Shown: piece after piece, positions 1 through 11,416 of the stretch
Position numbering within the stretch: the first letter of the stretch is position 1
Layout of the letters: each line of letters opens with the position of its first letter
NCBI GenBank assembly: GCA_037367405.1
Contig: JAZKJV010010530.1
Location: 583,982 to 647,981 of the forward strand
Origin: Ottelia alismoides
Taxonomy: Eukaryota; Streptophyta; Magnoliopsida; Alismatales; Hydrocharitaceae
DNA: 64,000 nt
Direction: 5' to 3'
The notes under the pieces: generated by a model
What the model saw: the letters and a program-made list of their open reading frames with translations, nothing else
The model's database searches: none
What the model was told of the DNA's origin: nothing
Position numbers and translations under genes: made by a program

Positions 1-468
1 CTTCTTCCCAATCTTATCACCTTCCTTCTTCATTTAGTCCTGTGGACATACAGTAGTAGATACTCGATGAGCTCTGTTCCTACAGGAATGAAATTCATGA
101 CTATGTCAACCGCCTGTCCAGATGACAAGACGAGTAGTTTGTATCCTCTACCTCAATCTTATCCGAAGTTCAAGCTAAACCCAACATCCTTAGTCGATCT
201 AGTTTTGAACAGCACTTTGGTCAGGTATACTATTCAACATCTCCTAGGTCTGAACATGATATTAGTTAGTGTTACGAGGCTAATTACATGTCACTCAGGA
301 GTGGAAGACCATGACCATATCTGATCGGGAGAGGGATACAAGGAGGGGCGTCTCTGGAGATCTAACTAAGGAGTCTTCAGAGGACAGGAGAGGAATTATA
401 TTCCAGAGCCCCATCATCACCATTTTAGGATATCTACTCAGGCAGCCAAGAAGAGAAGGAGAGCACAT

Positions 469-774
469 ATGCAGCATCACCAGCATGGATATACACCCGA
501 GTCTTTGGAGGATCTTGCACCTCCAGTTGTGGCATATACCAGTTCAGCTTCTATTTCACAACTCGTAGTAGATAGTATAGATTTTGACTCCAAGTTACAT
601 CAAAAAGATTCATGTATGAAGAACTCTATTTCAGTTCATGATTCAAATTCTTCATCTTCTATTTCCATAGCTTCAATCCCTTTCCCCCTACTCTTATGGT
701 TGGAAAGTGCATCAAAAAGATTCAGAAAGATGACCCCGATATGGCATGATTTTGTAAAAAAATTATCATTGTAA
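469..774 (+). pseudogene. gag-protease spacer of element 1
   Basis: A 101-codon frame with no conserved enzyme domain. Its first half matches, on the opposite strand, the frame at 13270-13473: both have a GY..ES.EDL.P block, then VVD.I, SKL, KDSCM, and a run of serines. This shared non-enzymatic spacer shows that the two copies belong to one family. It lies between gag (left of the window) and the decayed protease. I infer no function beyond being part of the polyprotein. Confidence 0.65.
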
Positions 775-939
775 AAGTTCCATTTGATGAGTATGTGTCT
801 AACCATCTGGCATTCCAGAAATACCTTAAGGTAAGATGCAATCCTACTAGGGTTTGCAGGAAGAAATAAAACCAAAATGTGAAGAGTCGTCTCAATGACA
901 TCGACACAATCTATTATCTCAAGAATCAGACATTACCAA

Positions 940-1345
940 GGAAAAAGAGAGACATGGGTGCTCACTATGTGGAGAGTCGTCTCAATGACATCGTGTTTGC
1001 ACACACACTCTTAGAGAACATTTCTTCAATCAACTTACTACCCTTATCATTATATCGGAAATTGGAGTTGGGACCACCAGAGTCTTACTCCAATTAGTTG
1101 ATCGTTCAGTGAAGAGACTTAAGGGAGATGTGAAGAACATCGTTATCTCGATTGAGGGGCAGAACTATTAGGTTGACTTCATAGTCTTATACATGGAGAC
1201 GCCAATCATTGTATAGAATCTCATATCATTCTCGGGAGGCGCTTCCTTAGGATCGTAGGCGTTGCTTTCGATTATGGTATGGGAATGATGAATTTCCATT
1301 CTCTAAGCGGAGAAGTGAACCTTCAAATGAAGCAAACCAAGTATC
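940..1345 (+). pseudogene. decayed Athila-type aspartic protease of element 1
   Basis: The retropepsin cleaves the retroelement polyprotein. The frame around 1000-1095 reads SSINLLPLSLYRKLELG, which matches the retropepsin strand after the catalytic Asp and aligns with SSINIIPFSMVQSLHLG of the intact-looking protease at 62126. The catalytic Asp-Gly position is changed here (ENISS instead of DGGSS). The rest is broken by stops, with an ILGRPFL-like remnant only in another frame near 1220-1260. The domain is non-functional. Confidence 0.7.
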
Positions 1346-1697
1346 AGTGACCCGATTCAGAGAATAGCACATAGTACCCATCTTCAGTGGCAGATTTCAT
1401 AAATATGTAACACCATTGGGATTTGGAGATAGGTTCCTTTAGGATAGCGTGAGACCCTTTCATCTAGAAAGGAGACATAGTGCATGATGCAGTTTTCTAG
1501 GTGTTGCCTAATCTTGTTAGAGATGCATCTACCTATTCTCGTGATGACGTAGAGATCCATCTAGATTTGTTAGTTCCATCCCCTCGAAATGGTCATGGGA
1601 CATAGGTGACGAGTCTGGCGTGGCTTTAACCAAATTACCGCATTTCTTAGGTGATCTGAATCCCGATATTTTTGAGTTGGTGGTGAGTACTACATAA

Positions 1698-2873
1698 TTG
1701 AGCCCACCTTCATGCAAAATGGAACCAGATTCAGTTCAGCCAGATTTGCTCGATGATACCACATTGCTAAAACTGAAATTACTTCCTCCTAAACTAAGGT
1801 ACGCCTTTCTTGCAGAACCCAAAGAGAGATATATTGTTATCATTAGCTCTGACTTGACTTTAGAACAAGAGTCTAGGTTGTTAGAGTTCTTAGAGAGCAA
1901 CTGCAAAGAAATAGGCTGTATAGTGTCAGATCTCGTGGGGATCAACCCCACTCTCCTTTTTAATGAGAATAATGTGAGACATTCCTATGAGTTTCAAAGG
2001 AGACTTAATCCCAACCAGCGGGAAGTTGTGAAGAACAAAATTGAGAAATGGTGCAAATTAGGGTTTATATACCCTATTTTACACTCCAAGTGTGTGGCCC
2101 TGCTTCATGATGTCCCAAAAAACTCAATAATTCAGATGGTCACCAACGAGGAGGGGGTAGAGATTACGACACGAGTATCAATGTCATGATGCATCTGTGT
2201 TGACTACAGGCGCCTGAATGCTGCGACTAAGAAAAGCCACTTTCCCTTGCATTTTATCAATCACAATTTGGAGAAACTCATTGGTAAGGAGTTAAACTAT
2301 TTTCTTGATTGGTACTCAGGAAACAACCAGGTAGCTATAGCCTTGGAGGACCTGGAAAATACCACATTCACATGTCCATTCAACACTTACGCATTCAGAC
2401 GCATGCCATTCGGGCTCTATAATATGCCAAGGACATTTCAGAGATGCACGATCGCCATATTTGCCGATATGGTGGGAGATTTTATGGAAATGTTCATGGA
2501 TGACTTCTTGGTTCATGGTGATTCCTTTGATACATGTTTCGTGCACTTGGACTGAGTCTTCAAGAGGTGTAGAGAGGTAAATTTGGTACTCTCCTAGGAA
2601 AAGAGTAACTTTATGATGACAGAGGGTATCATGTTGGAGCATTCATCTCCAAAAGGGGAATGGAGGTTGACCATGCCAAGGTGGAGGTGATCAAGAAACT
2701 CGATCCACCTACCAATGTAAAGCCAGTGCAATCGTTTCTCAAGCATTTTTTGATTCCACATGAGATTTATTCAGGATTTTTCGAAGATTGCCCGCTCACT
2801 GACTGAGCTTTTAGGGAAAAACATAGAGTTCATTGTAGATCATAGGTGTTTGGAGGCCTTTGAGATTTAGAAG
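1698..2873 (+). pseudogene. reverse transcriptase of element 1
   Basis: The Ty3/gypsy RT copies genomic RNA to DNA. One frame runs from 1698 to 2555 and is broken at 2187-2189 by TGA. It shows CVDYRRLNAATKK, the finger strand FLDWYSGNNQVAIA, the RMPFGLYNMPRTFQRC block and the active-site box FMDDFLV near 2490-2510. After a second TGA at 2553-2555, the thumb (VEVIKKL, then SFLKHF) continues in shifted frames to about 2870. The two active-site Asp residues remain, but stops and frameshifts make it a pseudogene. Two stops fall where relatives have Trp. Confidence 0.9.
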
Positions 2874-3404
2874 ATGAAGATTTGTGCTTCGCCTATCCTA
2901 CAAGCTCCTGACTGGTCTCTCCCCATTGAGATCATGACTGACACTTCAGATTTCACTATAGAAGAGGTGTTAGGACAACAGCTAGAGGGGATCCCATTTG
3001 TGATCCACTACCCGAAAAAAGTATTAGACCCGACACAGAAGAATTATACCGTGACTACAAAAGAAATGCTCGTTGTAGTATGGGTCCTTGAGAAGTTCAG
3101 GTCGTATATTTTAGGCTCTAAGGTGACAATCTACATTGATCACATAGCTATTCGGTACTTAATGGAAAAGAATGACGCTAAGGCGCGTCTTCTTAGGTGG
3201 AGTTTGCTCCTTCAGGAATTTCACTTGGAGATAAAAGATGAACCTGGAGTGAAGAATGTTGTGGCTGATCACCATTCTCAGATTGATCTTAAGGACTCTC
3301 CTGATTATGAGCGGTTTAGAGAGACCTTCCCAGAAAAGTTAATTTGCATTATTAACTCACTTCTGTGGTATTCCAACATGGTGAATTTCCTTGTCTCCAA
3401 TTAG
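2874..3404 (+). pseudogene. RNase H domain of element 1
   Basis: RNase H degrades the RNA strand during reverse transcription. This is the best-preserved segment, 176 open codons. The four acidic catalytic positions are still visible: MTDTSD, TTKEML, YIDHIA and VADHHS. The block VWVLEKFRSYILG and the LLRWSLLLQEF segment match gypsy RNase H and its connection. It follows the RT with no spacer, as expected. It has no separate start codon, being a slice of the polyprotein. Confidence 0.9.
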
Positions 3405-3479
3405 ATTCCCCATGGTTGGACTAGGAGCAGCATTAACTGACTAAAGTGAGATTCGAGGAGATACCCCTGGGGTGATCCT

Positions 3480-4394
3480 TTCTTTTCTTCGAAGGGACAG
3501 ATTGTGTTTGAAGAAGGTATAATCCTCAGGAGGAGTACCAGCGTGTCCACACATATTATCATTCACTTGAGGATGGAGGACACCATTCAGGGAAGATTAC
3601 CGCTCACAAGACACTTGAATGTGGATTGTATTGGCCGAACATGTTTCGAGATGCTATTGATTTTGTACGGTCGTGCCCGATTTGTTAAGGGACGGGAGGG
3701 ACAGTTGGACAGAAAAATGAGATTCCCATGCAGCCAGTGATTATTTGTGACGCTTTGATGTATGGGGAATAGATTTTATGTGTCCTTTTCCCAAAAGCCA
3801 AGGACATGAGTACATCTTATTGGCGGTTGACTCTTTGTCTAGGTGGGTGTAGGCTATCCCAACCCGAACTACAAACAACATGATTGTCTGTAAGTTTGTG
3901 AAAGATCATATTATTTCTTGGTTCGGAGTGCCAAAAGTTTTGATATCATATTGGGGTAGCCACTTTGTGAAACAAGATGTGAGATCTTTAGCTAAGGACT
4001 ACATATTTGAGCACAGAGTTACAGTCCCTACCACCCATAGTCCAATGGCATGGTAGAGGTTTTGAATAGAGAGGTGAAGAGTATTTTGTAGAAGTAGGTT
4101 CTTCCCAATAGGAAGAATTGGTCCCAACTCTTGGACCAAGTTCTATGGGCCTATAGGACAATCTACAAAACTTCATTGGTCACTTCACCATTCAGAATTA
4201 TCCATGGCAAGCCATGCCATTTGCTCGCAGATCTGATTCACAAATCTGAATGGGTAATTAAGCAGATTAATTGGAGTTGTCACCTAGGAAAGCTTTGTCG
4301 AGACTTGAACTTGAATGAGCTCATGGAAATCCGAAACAGTTCATATGACAACGGTTTGATTTATAAGGACAAAGTAAAGAGATGGCATGATTAG
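3480..4394 (+). pseudogene. integrase of element 1, zinc-binding and core domains
   Basis: Integrase inserts the cDNA. The zinc-binding region (about 3500-3740) is badly eroded. The core begins at about 3750 with [18 protein letters not shown], then [11 protein letters not shown], a TAG stop, AIPTRTTN and ISWFGVPKVLISYWGSHFV. The second catalytic Asp, normally in an SDGGSHF-type motif, is Tyr here. The Glu region (GMVEVLNREV) lies in a shifted frame near 4050. WAYRTIYKTSLVTSPFR follows at about 4145, and KRWHD at 4380 is cut by a TAG. The domain is inactive. Confidence 0.85.
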
Positions 4395-4688
4395 CACATT
4401 AGGTGCAAAGACTTTGTACCTAGGCGAAAGGTATGGTTGTTTAATGCCAGGTTGAATATGTTCCATGGGAAGCTCAAATCTAAGTGGATGGGTCCCTTTG
4501 TTGTTAAGAAAGTGCACGGGAATGGAAATGCAGAGATAATTGATCTCACAGATGGTGCACAATCTCATGTGGTGAATGGAAAACTGTTGAAGTATTTTAT
4601 AGAATCTAAAGAGCAGTTCGTCCAAATCGAGGTCATCAACTTCATGCAGAGAGAGCACGAAGCGGATACATCATACTACTCTTCATGA
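4395..4688 (+). pseudogene. integrase C-terminal tail of element 1
   Basis: This continues the integrase frame after the TAG at 4392-4394. It reads FVPRRKVWLFNARLNMF, then GKLKSKWMGPFVVKKV and HVVNGKLLKYF, the conserved C-terminal block of Athila/Tat integrases (GKLKSRW-GPF-type). It ends with TGA at 4686-4688, probably the original polyprotein end, because the conserved 3' untranslated repeats begin soon after. I see no envelope-like ORF downstream. Confidence 0.8.
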
Positions 4689-6640
4689 AGATGCAACATT
4701 AAGGTTCAACAACTTACAAGATTAATTCACTCTTGTACATTCTCCCTTCTCTGTATATTCTCCAGATCACATAGGTTCTCACACTTACTCATGTCATATA
4801 CGTAGGATGACCAGAGCATAAGTATGGGGGGCGATGCCTACCATGTGTATGTAACCATACCATTTCTCCTCTTGACCTCGTCCGTCCTATTTTTTACTCT
4901 TCTTATACACTTAGGCTGACTAGATCCTAAGTATAGTGGGGTAGATAGACTTCTATACTTTTTATTCTAGCTCTCCTACACTTATCCCGAGCTATGCCTT
5001 TTTCCTTGCTTCTTGTGCACTGAGGACATAGCACATGCAAAGTATAGAGGACGTGTATATATTACATATATAATTTGCCCATATCTCATACTTCCATATA
5101 TTTTGGTATATGTTGTACAATAATTATGGGGTGAGTAAAGTTGCTAAAAAGCAACAAAAAAATCTTTTTCAAAAAAACTTTTCCAAAAAAATAATTTTCT
5201 CTTTCCTTATCTATTTAAAAAATCTTTTTCCAAAAAAGTGTGTCATTTTTTATTTACTTTCTTTTAAAAACTTTTGAAAAAAACAAAAAATAGCAAAAAC
5301 CTTTTTCAAAAAAACCATCTTTCTTCTTTTCCTTTCTTTTACAAAAAAAATCAAAAATCACAAAAATCAAAATAAAAAACCTATGTAATGAGTTGGTTTA
5401 TTCCCTGACACTTTAACATTCACATAAGACTGGTGATATTGAAGAGCACTTGGTTTATGAGGTAATGAGATTTTGAGTTAACCAGCCTTAATCATTAGGG
5501 TCTTTGACTTAATTATTCACATTTCCCTAGTTTGAAAGATTTGTGTGCTATATTCCAAGCTTAGTGTCTACCTTAAGAATATGATCAGCACCTCGCATAC
5601 ATGACTACAGTTGTGATGAGATGAGTTGAAATTTCATTTGAGGAATGAGGATGAGGGATTTGAATTTGGACTTGATTCAATGATGCTCGTGGATGGGATA
5701 AAATCGATGAAGGCTTCATAAAACCTGAGTGTCAACACCTTTAGACACTATGAGAACATGGTTATTGTACTATCTCTTGATACCTTTGTGCTAGGGAGTG
5801 ATGAAATCTAAAAAAATTTATTGATGAGTGTGCTCCAACTTTTGTAAAAGCAGTCTAGATAGCCAAAATTCAAACGTAAAGAAAAGAAAAGAAGAAATGT
5901 TGAAAGAAAAACTCTCACCATACAAAGTCAACTATCAAATAGCTTCCACGAAAGGAGAGCGCTCCCAAACATTTCAAAGTGTCCACTTGGACCACCGCTA
6001 TTAGGACCAGGAGTTGGGCTATCACCCAAAAAGGTCTCTACATCGTATAGTGATACAACTCTGGGTGTCGAAGGTATCTTAGATACGCAAAAGAGACACA
6101 ACCTAGAGTACTCCTAGGAAAACAAGTGCATACGACTTCGAATTCTCTTGACGAACACACTGATCAACAACCAAAAAAATGCATGTGTTGAGTTCATCAG
6201 GCACTCGAGATTATCCTTGTTCCAATGAGAGGGAGAGAAGAAATTAAACAATCCTATGCACTCATCAAATGGCCTTCCATCTACACTTTTAAGTCTGACA
6301 ACTAAAAAGACGGTGGATTGGATGCAAGAAATGGTTTATTCCCTAGTGTTGAGGATCGGGTTTTTAGGAGAGTCTCTTATAATGGAATCTTGGGTGACGT
6401 TGCGACTCTACTTTTCTAACTACACTCCACACTTAATGTCATATCCCTATTATATATGTATACATAGAGAGTCAGATGATTAGGTAATTGGATACCTATT
6501 GACTAGAGCTTGGTTCAACTTAGAATTTTAGAATCTATAAAACTGAGAGTTCTTGAACGGATCAAGTCTTGTATTCACATGCACAATCAGGGGATAATAC
6601 AACTTATTCATTCTTTATTTGCTCGAAGACTAGCAAAGTT
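4689..6640 (+). other. 3' untranslated internal region of element 1
   Basis: No convincing coding sequence. Between 4800 and 5100 lie degenerate copies of the unit seen at 63220-63597 in element 2: AAGTATGGGGGGCGATG near 4820, TCCTAAGTATAGTGGGG near 4925 and AAAGTATAGAGGACGTG near 5040. The stretch GAGGACATAGCA through TATATATTACATATATAA (about 5020-5072) aligns with 63566-63616. About 5140-5380 is A-rich low-complexity DNA, again as in element 2. The rest, 5400-6640, is unremarkable. Confidence 0.7.
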
Positions 6641-6654
6641 TAAGTATAGGGGGG
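6641..6654 (+). promoter_or_regulatory. polypurine tract of element 1
   Basis: TAAGTATAGGGGGG directly precedes the LTR start TGATGAATC. A purine-rich tract abutting the 3' LTR primes plus-strand DNA synthesis in LTR retrotransposons. The same unit recurs several times farther upstream in both Athila-like elements. Confidence 0.75.
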
Positions 6655-9600
6655 TGATGAATCCACGATTTATCATCTCAATATATTGATCTTAGTAAAA
6701 TCCCTGAGTAAAATTTCAAATAAATGTCCATAAAATCGATAAATAATAAAATGAATTTTGTAAATAAAATACACTAATTATTTTATATTATATTGTATAA
6801 AATAAATTAATAATAAAAAGTCGTAAAGGAGTTTTTCACAAGTAAATAGTCCAAACTTCATTTATTTTTAATAATATCATTCCAACTTCTTTTCAGGTAA
6901 TTCTTTCTGTAACTTATTTATAAAAAATTATATAAAATTACAAAAATATAAAATAAATTTCACCTCAAATAAATACTCCTAGATCCCAAAGAGAAAAAAG
7001 CCTTAAAGTCCAACTTTCTGGCCAAATTCCGCTCTGTATGAACTCCAAATTCGCCAAACTAACTTTTATATTTAAGTTAGAAAATTATCTATCCAATAAA
7101 AATGGTTTTCATTAAAATTGGAGCTCGTTTGCAAAAGTTGAATTTTGAGATCTCATTGTATATTGTACATAATGCAATAAATGTGACTTTGATTTTTTTT
7201 CTTAAACAAATCTAACCTTTTTCATTGATTTATTTTTCAATTAATTTCTTTATTGTATATTTTAGTAAATTACATAATTTATAAAAACTCAAAAAAGTGT
7301 TTTTTATTGAAAATAAGGTAAAGTGACTTGTGTATAATGTACATGTATTTCTTTTCTCATTTTTTATTTACTTTTATTAATCAATAAAAAATAAAAAACA
7401 ATATTTTATTTTATTACTAGTATTTTATTTTATTCTTTATTATATAAAAATATTATTATTAAAAATACAAAAAAATCAAAATTAGAAAAGTCAAATAAAA
7501 CATGTACATATTGTTTGTCTTGTTTGTCGACATACTTTTGTAAATTCTCCACTCTCTTTATTTTTATTTTATTATATTAGTAGCCCACTTTATTTTATTT
7601 TCTTTTACTTTATTTAATTTTCATCCTCTACACTAAAATCCCTTTTCTTCCATTAACCACCAAATCTTCATCTAAACTTCCATTTAACTCCACCATTCCA
7701 TCTAACCTCACATTCAACTCCACCATTCCGTCATCTTTTCTAACCTCCATTTTTCTTCTCTTTTTATACATCTCATTCTCTTCATTTTTCTTTTGATCCA
7801 CCTTTATGAGAAATAGAGAATTGAGAGCCCCGACCACCCATCTCGATGAGAGTGAATGATGAAGTAGAGCGACAATCGCTTCCTCTCAGGTGAGATCCAT
7901 TGGCATTCCATCGCAACCGCCCCCCTCATCGCTCACCGGTGATTTTAGTGAAGATTGTGTTTCTCGAGAGCACACTATAGGTGCATGCTTCCATCTTATG
8001 TAATTTCCCTTTTTATCATTCATCATCGTTTTTATATCCCTCAGTTTTTTATCACATCACCTCCACTACACCTCCATTTGTTCTACATCACCTCCATTAT
8101 ATTCATCATATCATCACTACATCGTCATATTTTGCATTTTTATTCCCTATTTAAGATAACTAAAATTAAAAAAATTATCACAAAATAATATAAAAAATAA
8201 AAAAAAATTAATTTAAAAAGAACAAGCAGGTCGCCGCCCCCCTGCTCCACCGCCGACCACTACTCTCCTCCAGCAGTTGTCAGTGTGGTGCCACATCTCC
8301 ATCTTGCAGGTCACCTCCCTCCCATATCCTCCATTCGACAACACATATGGCAGCCTCCAGCCTATAGCCAGCTGCCAAGGCTGCAGCTCTTCCCTCCTGC
8401 GCTCTCGCGCTACCCCCTGGTAGCCAACTTTCCTCCACCACTTTGCAAGTCCACCGCCTCCATCCATCTTCGATCCTCCATGCGCGCCCACGCCTCCCAT
8501 CGTGCGATGCTCCATTGACCCATGTGTACCTTCACCCGTGGCACCCCACCGCCAACCGTTGTTCACCACTATCGCCCCTCCTCGCAAGGAAGGGCGCCGC
8601 CCGTGAAACTGTCGCCTCGCCTCTACCATGTGTAATGTGGTCCTCCCATCGAGCCTTAACCATGAACATGAAGAGAAGAAGGCCTTTTCTTTTTTATTTA
8701 TGTAAAAAATTCATTACTTTTATTGCATGTTTCTAATGTTTCAAAAACATTCATATGCATGTTTTGTTTGTATGTTTTTATTTTCTAAAATTACATGGAT
8801 GCCCATATGTTTGCATGTTAATTTGGACATCCATTTTGTGTCATTTTATTTAATGAAAAATTTCGTGTTGTAGATCAATTAATTTTCATATCATTTAGAT
8901 ATTTATTTGAATTTTTGTATGCTTTGGGTAATTTAATAAATTGTTTTAATGAGAATTGCATATTTTACCCAATCTGTGTTCTTAAACTCATATTTAGATC
9001 ATGGTTGCTCCAAAAATTCCTCAAAATTATAAATTATGCCGTGAAATGAGTTTTAATTACTGTCCAAATTTCATCTTAATTGGAGTTGTCCTATACATTA
9101 AATAAATTGTAGAGTAATTGTAGTAAATGATTTTAATTTAAATACACATACATTATTTGTGAGAAATTTCAACTCTCCTGGATTGCGCAAATAAATTCCT
9201 TTTTGAGATAATTCGCTCTCTCGATAAAATTACATTGTGGATTTATTAAGAATTAAATACTCACTATCACTCTATTTTCATTAAAAAATCATAAAACAAT
9301 TCATAAAAAATACATATATTCTCGAACAATTCCAAAAACATTATTGTAGTCTCATTTCATCATGTTTAACTTCCAGTAAATTTTCATAAATTTTGCACTT
9401 TGTTTGCATGAAAAATCGCATAAAACTCCCTCAAACATTTGCATTTTTCATTGTTGCGTTTTAAACCAAAAATTTCCAAAAAAATACATTATGCGTTCAT
9501 CATTAGATTAGGTTTCCAGACAAAATATTAATTTGTTAAGTTGGATTAGTTTCATATTAAAATTAATTTGGCCAAGTTATGTGTTTTCTTATTAACTTTA

Positions 9601-9852
9601 TTCACCTCTATTATGCATTCACATTTATTTTTGTACAAAAAATACAAAAAAATGCATTGGAAACCTAAACCAAATTATTCTGATTTAACCCAAAGTTGTT
9701 CATTTGCCTCCATGTGTTCGACCCCAAACTTTCCTGTGATATATATTAAGGCGAGACACTCCTCGTGGAGATCCTTTTTCGATTTTGATTAATTAGCTGA
9801 GTGTCGTGCTACAACGAGTACGGTTATGGTAGCCACTGAGGACGTTTCATCA
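6655..9852 (+). repeat. 3' LTR of element 1
   Basis: About 3.2 kb, beginning TGATGAATC and ending TTTCATCA. The head is an imperfect hairpin: TGATGAATC, loop CAC, GATTTATCA. The 5' part is AT-rich. A TATA-like TTTTTATAC sits near 7760, then CTCTCAGGTGAGATCC (7884-7898, a splice-donor-like site), a GC-rich core (about 8220-8650) and a long AT-rich 3' part containing GTGTTCGACCCC near 9713. It aligns over its length with the solo LTR at 13577-16470 on the other strand. The 3' edge is set from that alignment. Confidence 0.8.
7760..7898 (+). promoter_or_regulatory. LTR core promoter and leader splice donor, element 1
   Basis: TCTTTTTATACATCTCATTC is shared with the solo LTR (there CTCTTTATATACATCTCATC), which supports a TATA box. 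About 120 bases downstream, CAG/GTGAGATCC resembles a plant 5' splice site and is conserved in three other LTRs of this window. Confidence 0.5.
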
Positions 9853-11416
9853 CCCTCGCAGCACGCAAGCCACCGACTCGCATGGAGTCTCCAACTCCAT
9901 GTTTGCTAGACCATTACCATATCTCTGCCTTGGCTGCCTCTAGCAGCTCGGTTGTGTGTCGGTTGAGTTCTAAATATGTCATTTTCCTTGGCCACAGTCG
10001 TCTAAGCGTCTCCAAATGGTCGCCCTGCCACAGCTCCACCTTGCCTTCTAGCTCATCGCACATGCATAGACACCGTGAGATCAAGATTCCCCTACCTTAA
10101 TACAATGGCCCCGAAGTCCTCCACATCTCACACCTGAGCCTCTCCCCATACCTCGAGGCTTGGGTGAGCTGAGCATCCTATCTCTAACAAATGGAGCGTC
10201 AGGGATCTGAACCTCAACCCCTCTATACAAGCCTCCTAGCACACATTCCTCGTGCTTGCGCTCGGGGTAAATTGTACTAACACCTCTGGTATTCCAGGAA
10301 ACTCCAAAGAGGTTCATGCCTCCTAGGTCATGTTCCCAAACATGCTTGCTTGGAATATTTACAAGGAGGCCCATGCATGCTTTACATAATGTAGATAAGT
10401 CCTCCAAGGAACATTTTGTGAAGAAAAACTTTATTTTTATTGCATCTAGTACCTTAAATTTTATTTTATCATTACTTCTCATTTATACTCTATTTTAAGT
10501 GCACAATATATCATTTCAAAGCTTGTTTTGTGCTATATCATATTGTAGTTTTTTATGAACAGATCAGAAGCACTTTAATAATGATTATTATTTGAGGTGT
10601 ATAATGATTTATGCAGTCTAAATTTGGACATCCTTCTTCCACATTTCGTATCGAGAAAAATTTTAATTTGTAGGGACTCGATGGAGAAGGATTACGTTGA
10701 GTAATTCTCTTATATTATTAGTGATCTTTGAAGAATTAATCATTATAGGGCAAAATTATGAGCATTGTTGATGAATAAATAAAGTCTCAACCCTCTACGT
10801 TGAAGTTTTGTTCTATAATTGTCTCTTGGAATATCTCTGAGATTTGTGATAATTAGGGGTTTAATTGATCTCAATTGAGGAAGATTGATTGCTAATTTCC
10901 ATGACATTTTATGTGATCAAAATTCATTTTATTTGAGTATATTAAAGGGAATTTCGAGATCAAATTTTATAATCATTTAAAGGAGCATTTATTGATAGAA
11001 TTTCTCAAACCATGTAGCTTGGATTCAAATTGATAAATATTTCTCAAATTCATTTCTTTTGGTCTGTGATTTCATTTAAGGAATAGTTGATCACTTTAAT
11101 TGAGGATTGAAAATAGATATAAATCACAGATTCAGTGCTTCATTGTCCTCTCTATTTATTTTACTTACATTGCATTTCATTTATTTTATTTTCACTTTAT
11201 TTTCTAACATAGAAATTAACATGGCAATTATTTAGTTATTAAAATTAATTTAGAATCGTGCAACTAAAAAACATTGTTCCTTGTGTTTGACCTCAATATA
11301 CTTACCAAGCTAAAAATACTCCACAATATTCAAATTTTGTGATTTTTGTTAATCGGATTTCTGCCTCCTATACTATAAATATCGACTATTAAATAGGTGG
11401 ATTTTGGGCTCATCAG
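9853..11416 (+). repeat. truncated Athila-type LTR, 3' half
   Basis: Starts abruptly after the LTR of element 1 with GC-rich DNA (9853-10360), like the GC-rich cores of the other LTRs. It then runs through AT-rich DNA with a TTTGACCTCAATATAC motif near 11290 and ends GGGCTCATCA. It has the layout of an LTR 3' half but is a different subfamily from the neighbour. The upstream half is missing. No coding potential is credible. Confidence 0.5.

Larger units (their letters stand above)
1..9852 (+). mobile_element. Athila-like Ty3/gypsy retrotransposon, 3' part (element 1)
   Basis: Internal region plus 3' LTR of a gypsy element; the 5' LTR and true gag start lie left of the window. Domain order on + is gag-protease spacer, protease, RT, RNase H, integrase, then a long 3' untranslated stretch, a G-rich tract and a 3.2-kb LTR that begins TG and ends CA. 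The order protease-RT-RNase H-integrase is that of Ty3/gypsy. The integrase tail (RWHD, then a VWLFNARL and GKLKSKW block) is typical of the Athila/Tat branch. All domains carry stops and frameshifts, so the copy is dead. Confidence 0.9.

Noticed and set aside
7628..7837. 69-codon minus ORF with internal repeats (GMVELN)
   Set aside because: It sits across the LTR promoter region; the repeat comes from a local CCACCATTCC duplication and no protein family fits.
8213..8736. ORFs of 77-138 codons on both strands
   Set aside because: They lie in the GC-rich core of the LTR of element 1, overlap each other on both strands and have low-complexity composition.
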